Below the pieces are notes generated by a model. It saw only the letters and a list, made by a program, of their open reading frames with translations, was not told the origin of the DNA and did no database searches. Of a stretch of 64,000 nt of DNA, positions 1 through 10,460 are shown piece after piece. Position 1 is the stretch's first letter; each line of letters begins with the position of its first letter. Made by a program: the position numbers and the translations under genes. The stretch is from Erythrophleum ivorense (lineage: Eukaryota; Streptophyta; Magnoliopsida; Fabales; Fabaceae), in the NCBI GenBank assembly GCA_026724425.1, contig JAIUCV010000076.1:1697501-1761500 (forward strand). Reading direction: 5' to 3'.

Positions 1-949
1 TTTCTTTAACAACCGATTCTTGATGGCTTATCATGCCATGTCTTCTTTGAAAGATCCATGATTCAATAACGAGTCTAAGGGAGTAGAGAGGATCTCATAG
101 TTCAAGGGAAAGGAGGCGGAATGATAGAGATCAAGCCGTCGCTCTCCCCTAGAGAGAAACCTCTAAAACCCTAGACTTAAGCTAAAACATGCGAGTATGT
201 ACAAGATGCAAAAGAAAAGAAAGAGCAAGGAGACCACCTAAGTGGCTCCGGTTTATTGAAGAGAGTTGTGTCTTTGATAATGTGATATCAATACAAGAGG
301 CTAAAAGCAAGTATATATAGGTGAGGGGAGGCTAGGTCGGCTGAGTTAATGCGCAAGGGAGAAGAGGAAACTTTCCATTTCTTCTCCTCGCGTGAACTTG
401 CTCACCAAGTCTTGAGTGAGGCGCGGCTGCCACCTTCTTTTTGCGTGTAAAGATGTGGGATTGAGTCATGATGAGGTTTAGGCTTGGCCCGCAGTGATCC
501 CGGTCCATTTCGCTCATCCAAGCTCCATGGGCTTCACTTACTCGCTAGACGGACATGTCTTGGGAGAAAAAAATCCTAGGCCGCATTTCTGCTCCAAATA
601 TCCCAATTCCACTTCGCCGCGACGCATGACTCATTTATCTATCTTTCCATATAAAGATCTTATGATTTGGACGTCGGAAAGCCCCTTTGCCGCGGTCATC
701 TTTCGGATGCTTCGATTCTGTCCGAATGCGGGAAACCGGCCAACTTGAGTTTTGATGAAGCTCTTGACTTGGGAACTTGCATGGATCATTGTTTGAAGCT
801 CTTTTGCCTTCTTTTTGCCATTTTTACCTGCTTGCTTCCCAAAACCACAATATACAAGAAAACTACCTCTTGGATGCAAAATCATTATTATTTGGTAAGA
901 AAATATAAAGAAAACCAAGGTAAAAAACATGTAAAATATGGATATATCA
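1..949 (-). repeat. 3' LTR of Athila element A (partial)
   Basis: This is the inner part of the 3' LTR in element orientation. It matches 6416-7363 almost base for base. It ends ATATATCA and is followed by the C-rich complement of a polypurine tract. Small frames inside it are duplicated in the other LTR and have no recognisable domain. Confidence 0.85.
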
Positions 950-988
950 ACTCCCCCAGACTTAGCCTTTTGCTTGTCCTCAAGCAAA
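950..988 (-). other. Polypurine tract plus hairpin, LTR-adjacent (element A)
   Basis: The minus strand reads a G5 purine tract ending in GT immediately before the LTR start TGATATATCC, as expected for plus-strand priming. About 10 bases upstream in element orientation is a perfect 8-bp stem, tttgcttg (969-976) with caagcaaa (981-988), around a 4-base loop. The same layout occurs at 1903-1934, 52656-52694 and 54171-54208. Confidence 0.7.
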
Positions 989-1902
989 CTAAGAAAGGAA
1001 AAGAGGTTTGAAAACATGAGAACTCTCAATGCATTTTGAAAATCAATGTTAGCTTATGTTTTAGTAATCCACATGAAAACGGTTTTGGCTTTATGATGAG
1101 GAACATAAGTACTTACATTGAGTTTAGCAGTCATCCCAAAGTAACCCACACTCCATATGACCATCCGGGCTCACCTCCCTTGACTCCTTTAGTTTAAAGG
1201 TGTGATCTCAACTAGGGGATATCGATCAAAGGGTTTTTATGAACTCTTTCTCATCCTCTTGTGTTTAAACACTTGTCTTGGCCCTTGTTTCACCTCTCTC
1301 TCTTCTCACTCCTTAAGTCGATTAATCCCTTTTTTAGGGTAGCAAGGTATTTTTTTTTATTCGACTTCTTCTCCTCTTTGTGGAGGTTTTTGATGGATCT
1401 TCCATAGACGCGAGTATTGATGGTTGTAGCCACCTAATCCCCGGTTACTTGGATCAAAAGGTCTTCCATATACGCGAGTATTGATGGTGGTTGCCACCTA
1501 ATCCCCGGTTACTTGGACCTTGATGCTTTTTCTTAAAATTGGAGGGGAGAGAGAGGGGAAACCGAACTCACATAGACTTTCACTATTTGGTGAGGATGAG
1601 GAGTCGTCCCCTTTGCAAAACCAAGCCCCTAGCTGAGAAGGTTAAGTTCATTAAGGTGCGGAGTCAAAGATGGATCCTCCATCGGCTTTTTTGGAAATGT
1701 GGCCATTTTTGGTAAACCGATCTGCTCAAAGTGTACATTGAGTGAATGTGTTGCCAAATACTGTTTCAATGGTCACTTAAACATTAGTGTAACATAGTTA
1801 GTTTCAAAGAAAAGGTCATAATTCACGGACAAAATTTTGACTCAATAAAACGACTCAAAGAAAAAGGGAAAAATGAAAAGAAAAGAACAAACATGTTAGT
1901 AA

Positions 1903-1934
1903 TCCCCCCAGACTTAACTTGCACCGTCCCGGTG
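1903..1934 (-). other. Internal polypurine tract plus hairpin (element A)
   Basis: A run of six C (six G on the element strand) followed by agactt repeats the LTR-adjacent tract at 950-964. It is followed by the perfect 5-bp hairpin caccg (1922-1926) / cggtg (1930-1934). It lies about 950 bp inside the element. Confidence 0.55.
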
Positions 1935-2239
1935 GAAGCAAATCCAATTAAGAGGGGTTAAAAAGAAAAATTGAATTTGTTGGGAAAGTGTTTCGGATTG
2001 GGTTACCAAAGTGTGACCATAGGTCATGAAGCGCGGTTTTGCTTTTTGAGGGACTTCAAGTGTGAGATGACAGCATCAAATCATTCCTTAGATGTATTTG
2101 GTCGTGAGTTTTCAATCTTATGGTATTATTCCGGCCGGTTTGCAGTTTGGTCGTGTAAGGCCCGTGTGTCGGCCAAAGATGAGGGCTGTGAACCACAAGA
2201 CAAACAGTTAAGAATTTTATGAACGGGATCGAAAACTTA

Positions 2240-3010
2240 CCGTCCAATATGATGTTTTAGAGGCGCCGGTGAAGTTTGAGGTGATTTGGTCGAGCGGTTT
2301 GAAAAATTCGTCATCGGGTGGATCCTTCGGTCGGCCGGAAGGTGAGGTGAGGGACTACAGCGTGAACCGTGAACAATTCTCTGACCTATCTTGAAATTCC
2401 ACCGACCAATCATATATTTTAGGAGCCGTGGTGAAGTTTTAGGTCAAACAAACGAGCGGTTTGGGAGATTCATCATTTGGTGGCCATCCGGACGATCCGA
2501 AGAGTGTGCAATAGACCACAGCCCAAACGATGATGAATTCTCCGACCGAGCTTGAAAATCCGTCGACCAACCTTATATTTTGTTACCACTGGAGAAGTTT
2601 GAGGGCAAATGGACCAGCGGTTTGAGACTTCCTTCACAACGGGATCAAATCGGCTCCGGGAAGAGATTTTTGACCATTCTTGAATTTGGCTCGTCCGTTC
2701 GTGGATTTTCTTGTGGAAAACGGATATTGAAGCTTCAAGAATCCATTTCCAGGTGGTGGTGTCGCCGTGCCGTGATTTTGGTTTTTGTCGGCCTTCGGTT
2801 GTCCGCCATCGACCGGATGTGACATTTGTGCGTATCTCCTTATCCGTCAACATTCCTCCGTCCTATCTTTTGGATTTGCCGACCAATATGGTGTTTTTTG
2901 GCCGCCTGTGAAGTTTGGTGGACTTTGGTTGAGCCGTTTGTGAGATGGGTCAAGTGGGTCCTCCGTGTTACCCGTTTGGCCGAGAAGATGGTACCGGACC
3001 TAATATCTTC
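2240..3010. repeat. Degenerate ~160-bp tandem repeats in element A
   Basis: At least four blocks begin near 2243, 2404, 2563 and 2880 with a phrase like gaccaat..tat.ttt. Each continues with gtgaagttt and agcggtttg, followed by a t/c-rich segment. The blocks are strongly diverged and non-coding. Confidence 0.5.
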
Positions 3011-3359
3011 CATTTGGCTCGACCGTTGAGTGATTTTCTTCGACCGATTTGTCTCCTTAATCCTCCTTTAGCATCCCAAGGTGTTGACCGCATTGTTCGT
3101 GGTCCGTAAACAAGGGTGGGATGATATGGGTGGGATAACTCGACTTCATTAAGCTCCGGCTCATGAAACATGCAAAACTCCTTTGATGGTCTTCTTTGGC
3201 ACTTATCCTAAAACATGTTTATTTTTTTTTGTGTATTTTATAAGATTCCCAAAAATTCAAGTTAATAAAATCAAAACAAAAGTTAAAAGAAAAGAAAAAT
3301 ATGGGTTGCCTCCCATAAGCGCTAGTTTTAAGTCTTTATTGCTCGACTCCTTGTGTTCC

Positions 3360-5192
3360 TTAGGTGTTAGGCGAGTGTGGAGACTGTAGAAAGCTCCTAG
3401 TACTGGATGGCTCCAAGTGCATCTTGTCTTGTAACACTTCTTTGATCAAGTAACCTTGTTGTGAGCTTTCTCCTCCCCTTGTGTACCGAAATCTTTTGGA
3501 TGAGAAACCGGGAGGTGCGGCGACATAATAGGTGTCCTTGTCAACATTGGCTAGTGAGATTCTCCTGTTTGGCCAATCCATGATTGCTCCGGCTGTTGCT
3601 AGGAAGGACCTCCCAAGTAAAAGGGCTTGGTCTTGCGGATCCTCCATAGTGACAACATAGAAATCGGCCGGGATGATGCAATCTTCAAAAGAAAGTTGGA
3701 CATTTCTTACCTTGCCAAGCGGTTTGAATGAAGAGTTGTTGGCAAGCTTTATGCCCATGTTGGTCCGCTCCATGGTCTCGATCAATCCCAAACATCTTGC
3801 TATCACAGCCGGCATGAGGTTCACGCTTGAACCGGAATCGCATAGTGCATCATCAAAGAATTTGTCATTGATGGAGCAATGTACAAGGAAGTAACATGGG
3901 TCATGAAGCTTGTGTAGTGTCCTTGGCGCAGGCATTTCCTCTCTTGCTTCATTGTACATCTTCTCCACCTCGGCTAAGCTCCAATCGTGAGTCCATACAA
4001 TGTCTTGAAGGTAAGGGCTCTTGTTGCAACCGACATCAAAGGGCATATTGCTAGGGAACCTTTTTGCCATAAAATTGAAATCATCAATGGTGTAATCCAT
4101 TGATGAGCTCGCCTTCCTTTTCTCCTTAGGGACGGGTGGTAGTGAAGATCTTGGAGAAAGTGGTGTTCCTTCCGGCAACTTTCTTCCTCTTATCCTTGTT
4201 GTGCGCTTGCCTTGTCTCCTTTCATCCTCATCCCAAACCACTCTTGGATTGGTCTCTTTAGCACCAAAAGCAACCAAAGCATTGTTAGGCTTTGAGTTAG
4301 CCGCTTTTGTGTCTTTTGAAGCTCGGTCTCTTTCTTCCATATCGTCCAAGCGTTTGGTGAGGTCTTTGACTCCTTTGGAGGCTCCTCCAGTTGTATCTTG
4401 CCATAGCGTGGTCTTCTCAAGTAGCTCTTTGTATCTCTCTTCCACAAGATGCTTCAATTCATTGATTGATACCTTGAATTGTTCTTGCCCTTCCACCAAC
4501 ATCACCATATTTGAGTAAAGCTCCTTCTCTCTTTGGTTAACCTCCGATGCTCTCTTCTTAGCTTGGTGAGCAAAAAGCGAGATTGAGTTAAGGCTCATGG
4601 TTGTGCCATTGAGGTTGTCTTCCAAGCCGGTGATCTTCTCATCCAAGTGGCTATCCATCTCCTTTGAGTTGAGGTTTAAGTCTCGGATTGCCTTGCTGTT
4701 GCCTCCAACGGTTGCGGCTTGTTCCCTTAGCTCCCCTTCCACTTCAATGCGCCTTGATTCGACTCTCTCCACTTGGTCAAAGAGGTTTCCGAACTTCCTA
4801 TCAAGGTCATGCTTTAGAAACTCTAACCTTGTCTCAAGACTTTGGCTAGACTTTCTTTGGATTTCCATGAAGTCTTCTATCATGGCTTTGAGATTGTCAT
4901 CTCTCCGCCTATTAAGCGCATGCTCTTGGTATGTGGGAAGGTTGGGGCGTGGACGGTGATGATGATGAGGTGGCTGGTGAGGTCGGCTTTGATAAACCGG
5001 TGAGCGGTTTTGATGATAGTGATGATGTTCTTCTCGGCTAGTCTCGGTAAAGAGCGGATGGCGGAAATTTGGTGGGATTGGCATTGGGATGAAGTCTCCG
5101 GCCGGATTTGAATCATGTGGCCGCCTTTGGACTTCATGGGGAAGCGGTTTTCTTCCTTCAAAGTGGTTACTCATGCTCGAGTAGTGGCTCAT
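3360..5192 (-). pseudogene. Athila gag/protease frame of element A (no pol)
   Basis: An open frame of about 610 codons. The open stretch extends to 5339, but those first 49 codons run through the primer-binding site into the LTR, so I place the start at the ATG at 5190-5192, just after a possible splice acceptor (ttccttag). The N-terminal part is rich in His, Pro and Arg, then comes a coiled-coil-like segment with charged heptads. The core gag domain seen in element B (51282-63929) is not recognisable. The C-terminal third is a retropepsin-like domain with an active-site motif (LCDSGSSVNLMP) and a downstream LLLGRSFLATAG motif. The frame stops just past the protease, so reverse transcriptase and integrase are missing. 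Movement would need proteins from another Athila copy. Confidence 0.75.
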
Positions 5193-5303
5193 CCTTAAAG
5201 TACCTAAGGAACATAAGAGAAACAAAATTGCAAAAGTTAGTAAACATGAAACAAAAGATCTAGTCTTAACTTTTAATCTCATAAACGTGTAAGTGCAATG
5301 CAT

Positions 5304-5321
5304 TCCCCGGCAACGGCGCCA
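5304..5321 (-). other. Primer-binding site, tRNA-Asp type (element A)
   Basis: The plus strand reads TCCCCGGCAACGGCGCCA, the 3' end of plant tRNA-Asp. The minus strand is therefore an 18-base primer-binding site, nine bases inside the LTR boundary at 5331. tRNA-Asp priming is typical of Athila/Tat elements. Confidence 0.85.
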
Positions 5322-5330
5322 AAAACTTGA

Positions 5331-7363
5331 TGTGGCCAAACGTGGGTGTGGTATGTATGCAAGTTATAAAAAAACCCTAAGCTAAACATGGTTGCAAGTG
5401 CACAACGTGTTGTTGTAGTACTTAGGGGTCGATCCACCAGAGAATGCGAATTACACATTACACATTTGTAAAGATTTGGTTAAGCTAAATCAATAATATG
5501 CAAGGGGTTTTGTATTTTGTTTTATAAGGAAAATTAAATAACAAATGCAAACTATACAAACACCATTATTGAACAAAGGACAATCCGCAAAAGACATAAG
5601 CCAAATCAATTGAAAAGTTTGTTAAATCCGATTTCTATGAACTCAAAACACTAAGATGTGGTCATCCCACTTTCGTGGCTCCGACCACCTGTTGGGGTCG
5701 GATTTCCCTCCGTCACATTGCCATTCGAACCAGGCATAGCCAAACCGAGCCAGGACGAACCGTCGACTGAACCAGGCAACCGGTAGGAAATCTCTCGATG
5801 GGCCGAGCCAACATCCAGCGAAACGATTCTAGCCGAGGCCTATCGAAGAAGGCCCATGATCAGAGCTTGCCATAAATGCTAGTCGGTGCGAGCAGAAATG
5901 GAAAGTTCGATTATGGAAAGTTTACTTTAATCTTGTAAAGTCGGTTCCTATTCTCTTATAAATAGGAATCGATGTCAATTGTTTTGGGGATCACTTTTTA
6001 CCCACAGCAAAGGCATACGCCACAAATTTCATAGCTCGCATAACAGCTAATAATAAAACCAACTTTGGCTCGTCATCTTCGTGTTTAGTCAAAAGAATTC
6101 CTCGGCTCTCCCTAAAAACGAACTAAACAATATTGCGCAAGTTTCGGCTCGCACACCACCTATGTTTCTTAAACCAATGGACTCAGCTTTCACATGGTCA
6201 TTGAAGAGTGAAACATGCAATAAAATCGGGTAGTGATTGTTCACAAAACTCCTTAGGTCTACTTTCATAGCCTAAGACGAATTGCCCATCAAATACTAGG
6301 ACCGGAGATATAACAAGCTTTTGGAGAGTATATCAACCTTGGATCAAGTCGCTAGTTAGCTACTCTAGCAACAAGCTTTAGGTATGAATAAAGATGGTGA
6401 ACCATAAGGTTTCCCTTTCTTTAACAACCGATTCTTGATGGCTTATCATGTCATGTCTTCTTTGAAAGATCCATGATTCAATAACGAGTCTAAGGGAGTA
6501 GAGAGGATCTCATAGTTCTAGGGAAAGGAGGCGGAATTATAGAGATCAAGCCATCGCTCTCCCCTAGAGAGAAACCTCTAAAACCCTAGACTTAAGCTAA
6601 AACATGCGAGTATGTACAAGATGCAAAAGAAAAGAAAGAGCAAGGAGACCACCTAAGTGGCTCCGGTTTATTGAAGAGAGTTGTGTCTTTGATAATGTGA
6701 TATCGATACCAGAGGCTAAAAGCAAGTATATATAGGTGAGGGGAGGCTAGGTCGGCTGAGTTAATGCACAAGGGAGAAGAGGAAACTTTCCATTTCTTCT
6801 CCTCGCGTGAACTTGCTCACCAAGTCTTGAGTGAGGCGCGGCTGCCACCTTCTTTTCGCGTGTAAAGATGTGGGCTTGAGTCATGATGAGGTTTAGGCTT
6901 GGCCCGCAGTGATCCCGGTCCATTTCGCTCATCCAAGCTCCATGGGCTTCACTTACTCGCTAGACGGACATGTCTTGGGAGAAAAAGATCATAGGCCGCA
7001 TTTCTGCTCCAAATATCCCAATTCCACTTCGCCGCGACGCATGACTCATTTATCTATCTTTCCATATAAAGATCTTATGATTTGGACGTCGGAAAACTTC
7101 TTTTCCGCGGTCATCTTTCGGATGCTTCGATTCTGTCCGAATGCGGGAAACCGGCCAACTTGAGTTTTGATGAAGCTCTTGACTTGGGAACTTGCATGGA
7201 TCATTGTTTGAAGCTCTTTTGCCTTCTTTTTGCCATTTTGAGTTGCTTGCTTCCCAAAACCACAATATACAAGAAAACTACCTCTTAGATGCAAAATCAT
7301 TATTATTAGGTAAGAAAATATAAAGAAAACTAAGGTAAAAACATGTAAAATATGGATATATCA
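5331..7363 (-). repeat. 5' LTR of Athila element A, interrupted by a solo LTR
   Basis: Runs from TG at 5331 to CA at 7363. Without the nested insertion and its duplicated 5 bp it is about 1.56 kb, a usual Athila LTR length. Bases 6416-7363 match the left LTR. Confidence 0.85.
5690..6155 (+). mobile_element. Solo LTR nested in the Athila A LTR
   Basis: This 466-bp segment starts TGTTGGGG and ends GCTCGCACA. It is flanked by a perfect 5-bp duplication CCACC (5685-5689 and 6156-6160). A TATA-like ttataaatagg near 5956 suggests plus orientation. There is no internal coding region, so it is a solo LTR left by LTR-LTR recombination. A short non-autonomous element is the alternative. Confidence 0.85.
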
Positions 7364-7857
7364 CGGCTGTCCAAGAACCAGATCGAGAATCAAGAACAAG
7401 AGGAACAAGATTGCAAGAATAAGGAGTGAGATTGGGTCACCAATGAATGAGAACCTGCTCTGATACCATGAAAGAATAATAGAGATTGCGGAAATAGTAA
7501 AGATTCAGAATAAGATTGAAGAGATTGGAAGATGAAGATGAAGATTAGGAGAGATTAAGTCATTGAGAGAGAGAGAGAGAATAGTCTTTCGATAAAAGAT
7601 AATTTTAAGATTGGAGTCACTCTCGCAACTTTTCATTGTTTACAATACAAGAATATTTTTAAAGATATATAATAAAGAAAGCAAGATATTTATCTAAACT
7701 AAGCAAGTGGATAACAACTAATCAACGGCTCTTTCACACCTAAAACCAACGGCTCTTTCATACTTAACACGTGACTTTGACTTCCATTTCTCTCTTCTCT
7801 TAACGGTCATGAGTCATTCTTCTACAAGTGTTACTTGATTATTTTCTTGCTTTAACA
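7364..7857 (-). mobile_element. Copia LTR with primer-binding site and leader remnant
   Basis: Bases 7457-7468 read gctctgatacca, the complement of a tRNA-iMet primer-binding site. An LTR-like sequence follows, from TG at 7469 to CA at 7857 (389 bp), with AT-rich TATA-like sequence inside. Bases 7364-7456 would be the start of the internal leader in minus orientation. Everything further in has been lost or lies beyond Athila element A, which abuts it. The outer LTR boundary is inferred from TG/CA only. Confidence 0.6.
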
Positions 7858-8194
7858 ATACTGACGGTGGAATTTTCACGACAAGAAGAATAATAAATAT
7901 TTGCATTATAAGTCATACATATATCATTACGCTTCTGTTGCATGCATTATAATATCATATTATTCCAGGTTTCCATATGTATTGTTATGGGCACGAGGCC
8001 TATTAAAAGAAAAATAAAGAGAAAACAAGTATACGATTCCATAAGAACCATTGTTCCAAACAATAATGAAAGCAGATTAACGACAACTTCATGTTGTTGG
8101 TCTGCAAGAAGATTTTCACCCATTGATACCGACACTCACGGCGTAGAAATCTTGAAATCTTCAAGATGAAACTCTGTATAGAAGCAATTCAAAT
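7858..8194. other. Intergenic, nothing recognised
   Basis: AT-rich sequence between the Copia remnant and the SABATH promoter relic. A 75-codon frame at 7942-8169 has no recognisable features. By position this is where the coding part of a lost SABATH copy should begin. Confidence 0.4.
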
Positions 8195-8525
8195 TAGAAT
8201 ATGATCGATCTCTCTCTTCTTCTCACTCTTTCTTTTCTTGGTTGATAATTTGAATATTTGATGATAGTTGTGAATCTTGTGATGATCTACGTACGGACAT
8301 TCTCTATGCATATTTAAATCAATATTTCAAGCTTAAAATAAATTATTTCCCTTTCCGGCTATTATTATTTCTACAAAATTCACTACAAAAATGGTAAGGC
8401 GGCATAAAACTATAATTATTATGAATCTTTTGAATAAATATAAAAGACATAAGAAAAACATGTTTGTGTACGTGAACATCACGTGGTCATCAACAGTTGG
8501 TGTTGGTGGAGCTATAACCGACACA
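8195..8525 (-). pseudogene. Promoter relic of a lost tandem SABATH gene
   Basis: Two blocks match the 5' flank of the intact SABATH gene. Bases 8195-8345 resemble 10077-10200 (the gatcgatct..ctcttcttctcactctt phrase and the later ctatgcatattta). Bases 8461-8522 resemble 10221-10282 (tacgtgaacatca.gtggtcatcaa). The expected start codon is gone and no SABATH coding sequence follows on the left. Between the blocks, 8378-8460 also resembles 13549-13627, pointing to a third copy. Confidence 0.6.
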
Positions 8526-8690
8526 GATCTCACAAGCCCACTTCACCATGTTTGACCACATTGTGGCCCAAGCCCAAAACCTTATCTCTTTCTCTTGGTT
8601 TTGTCGACACAAGATCTACATGGAAAGAAGATAAAACAACAATGGAAACACAAATTAACATCAAGAGATCACAATAAAATTATTGGATCA
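8526..8690 (-). other. 3' flank of the SABATH gene
   Basis: A short gene-free stretch between the stop codon at 8691 and the promoter relic. It presumably holds the 3' UTR. Confidence 0.4.
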
Positions 8691-10080
8691 TTAATTCTTG
8701 CGAAGCACCATGAAGTACTGCGTTCCAGGTTTGGCATTCTTGAAGCGACAAATCTCTTCCCGGGCCTTAACCTCGACAAGCTCAAAGGCTTTCCTTATTA
8801 CGTCTGCTCCAAAATGTGCAGATAGGAACGCTCCATATATGGCCTTAAAGGAGGCGGCCAAGATCTTGGGGTCTAGCGGAAACTCCCCATTTGGGTGAAT
8901 GATATCATCAAAAACCTCGATTATGAACTTCCCGTTCTCTTCTATGATTTGCTTCAACTCGCCTTCCTCTGCCATGTAGAAAGGGGTTCTGAAAGAGCCC
9001 ACCTTGTCTTGCTCAACGAGACCCTTTTATAAAGAAGAAGAATAAAAGGTAATGTAAGTTAGTTATATCAAATATATAATTGTAGGTGATTTCTTAAAGA
9101 TAAAAAAAAAAATATAGGAGTATTTAGGTAAATGACAATGGGAAAGATTGAATTTAATCTGGTAAATGGGCTACACTCTCTCTAATGGGATCACCTACTT
9201 GGTTATAAAAAAAAAGCTCCAACGCAATATTTAAGTGATTAATTCAATGACAATATATCTGTACCTTTTGAGCAAGATCATTCAAAGAAGCTCCAATGCA
9301 ATCTATCAGTACTCCGTGACAGGTCTCAGACATCTTTACTCCGTCTCTTAGACAAGATCCAAAAATCAAAAATAATCCCCCGGGGACGAGCTCTTCCGCT
9401 CTAGCGTCCAATAGATTCATGATGTCGACCGAGTACTGATCAAGATACGATTTCTTGACAGCTTTGTTGAACCCAGTGCAATGCATGTCTTTGTTCCACA
9501 CGGGAGAGTCGCGGTCGGCGATCCCTTCGGGGATTTTGGACATGAAATGGAATGCGTAATTGATAACTCCTATGTGGAAACTCTTCTTAGGAAGAACCCG
9601 ATCAAAGAAAGAACCAGGAACCCCAGCGCTATAGTATCTTCTTTCCGGAGGAAGTCCCTGGAAGAGAGTGTTGAAATCGTTGTTGCTATAGTCGTTGAAG
9701 AAGACTTGGAACTCGATGTTATCTGCGGGGTTTTGTCCGGTTTCTTTACGATACTTGTCTTCTACTGCATCTATTATGTTCTGAACTGCCACAAAAGTGT
9801 TAGGTCCACTCGCACAACCGAAATCCACTATTGTGAAGCGATCGGTAATCAAGTTGAGGTTGAGTTTGGCTGAGATTGCGTCGTTCATCTTTTCTTTTGC
9901 GGCTTCCAACAAAGCTCTCTATAAGACAAAATTAAGAGGAGATTGTTTGTACATACACAAATTTCAGAATTTAGTAGGAAGTCAAATTCATTTTTATATA
10001 TAAACCTGATACGAGGAATGTTGGTTGTAACTCTCAGGACCTTCTCCACCAATCATAATCCATTGTGGAGTAGTAGACAT
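8691..10080 (-). CDS. SABATH-family SAM-dependent carboxyl/N-methyltransferase
   Basis: Three exons on the minus strand, 10080-10006, 9918-9265 and 9023-8691, joined by GT-AG introns of 87 and 241 bp, give an uninterrupted protein of 353 residues, normal for SABATH enzymes. The N-terminus carries the family phrase GGEGPESYNQHSSYQ, which closes over S-adenosylmethionine. Motif I is VDFGCASGPNT at about residues 56-66. A mobile middle and C-terminal cap form the acceptor pocket. These cytosolic enzymes methylate small molecules such as salicylate, jasmonate, farnesoate or xanthines; the substrate cannot be read from sequence. By memory it is closest to the A. thaliana At1g66690-At1g66720 cluster, which includes the paraxanthine methyltransferase PXMT1. 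A second copy once lay just downstream (8195-8525), and a CACTA transposon sits 380 bp upstream of the start codon. Confidence 0.92.
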
Positions 10081-10460
10081 GATCGATCTTTCTCTTCTTC
10101 TCACTCTTCCTTTTCTTGTTTGATAATTTCCATATTTTGATGATAGCTGTGATGACGTCTCTATGCATATTTATTTATATTAATATTTCAAGCTTAAATG
10201 GAGTACGTGATGAGATAAGAAAATCATGTCTGTACGTGAACATCATGTGGTCATCAATAGTTGGTGTTGGTGGAGCTATAGATACCATTGATGTTCGTAT
10301 ATCAAGGCCTTCCTAGCTAACGACAAGTGGGCACATTGATTTCCTTCACGTTTCCTAAATGTAAACATGAGAAAAAAAATGTGCTCGTAAAATTATATCA
10401 AAAGCTTTTCTTATTATCAGTTATATATATTCGTAAAATAATGTGTATTTATCATTAATT
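10081..10460 (-). promoter_or_regulatory. Upstream region of the SABATH gene
   Basis: Bases 10081-10290 are the part conserved with the relic at 8195-8525, so they probably contain the core promoter and 5' UTR. A pyrimidine-rich ctcttcttctcactctt run on the plus strand lies next to the start codon. Farther upstream the promoter is cut off by the CACTA element at 10461. Confidence 0.45.

Larger units (their letters stand above)
950..3359 (-). other. Non-coding 3' region of Athila element A
   Basis: About 2.4 kb between the LTR and the gag/protease frame has no coding frame I can support; other Athila elements carry pol and an env-like gene in this part. It holds an internal polypurine/hairpin module (1903-1934), a tandem pair of about 67 bp (near 1396-1455 and 1463-1520) sharing the phrase cgcgagtattgatggt, and a degenerate repeat series at 2240-3010. 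Confidence 0.6.
1..7363 (-). mobile_element. Athila-type Ty3 LTR retrotransposon (element A), truncated by window start
   Basis: Bases 1-949 recur at 6416-7363 as a direct repeat with roughly 2% differences. The right LTR starts TG at 5331, next to a tRNA-Asp primer-binding site, and ends CA at 7363; the left LTR ends CA at 949 next to a polypurine tract. These marks put the element on the minus strand. It keeps a gag/protease frame but shows no reverse transcriptase, integrase or env-like frame, so it is a non-autonomous derivative. The outer end of the left LTR lies outside the window, so the target duplication cannot be checked. By eye, LTR divergence is higher than for the other Athila copy (51282-63929), so this insertion is older. 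Confidence 0.85.

Noticed and set aside
667..1011. Open frames inside the Athila A LTRs (both strands)
   Set aside because: Duplicated in both LTRs, overlapping on opposite strands and without a recognisable domain.
5193..5339. N-terminal 49 codons of the Athila A gag frame
   Set aside because: They translate the primer-binding site and LTR edge; the true start is most likely at 5192.
7457..7468. gctctgatacca as part of a tRNA gene
   Set aside because: Only the 3' end is present; together with the same motif at 13697, 20482 and 40372 it is a retroelement primer-binding site.
9481..9873. 130-codon plus-strand frame over the SABATH gene
   Set aside because: Antisense shadow of SABATH exon 2.
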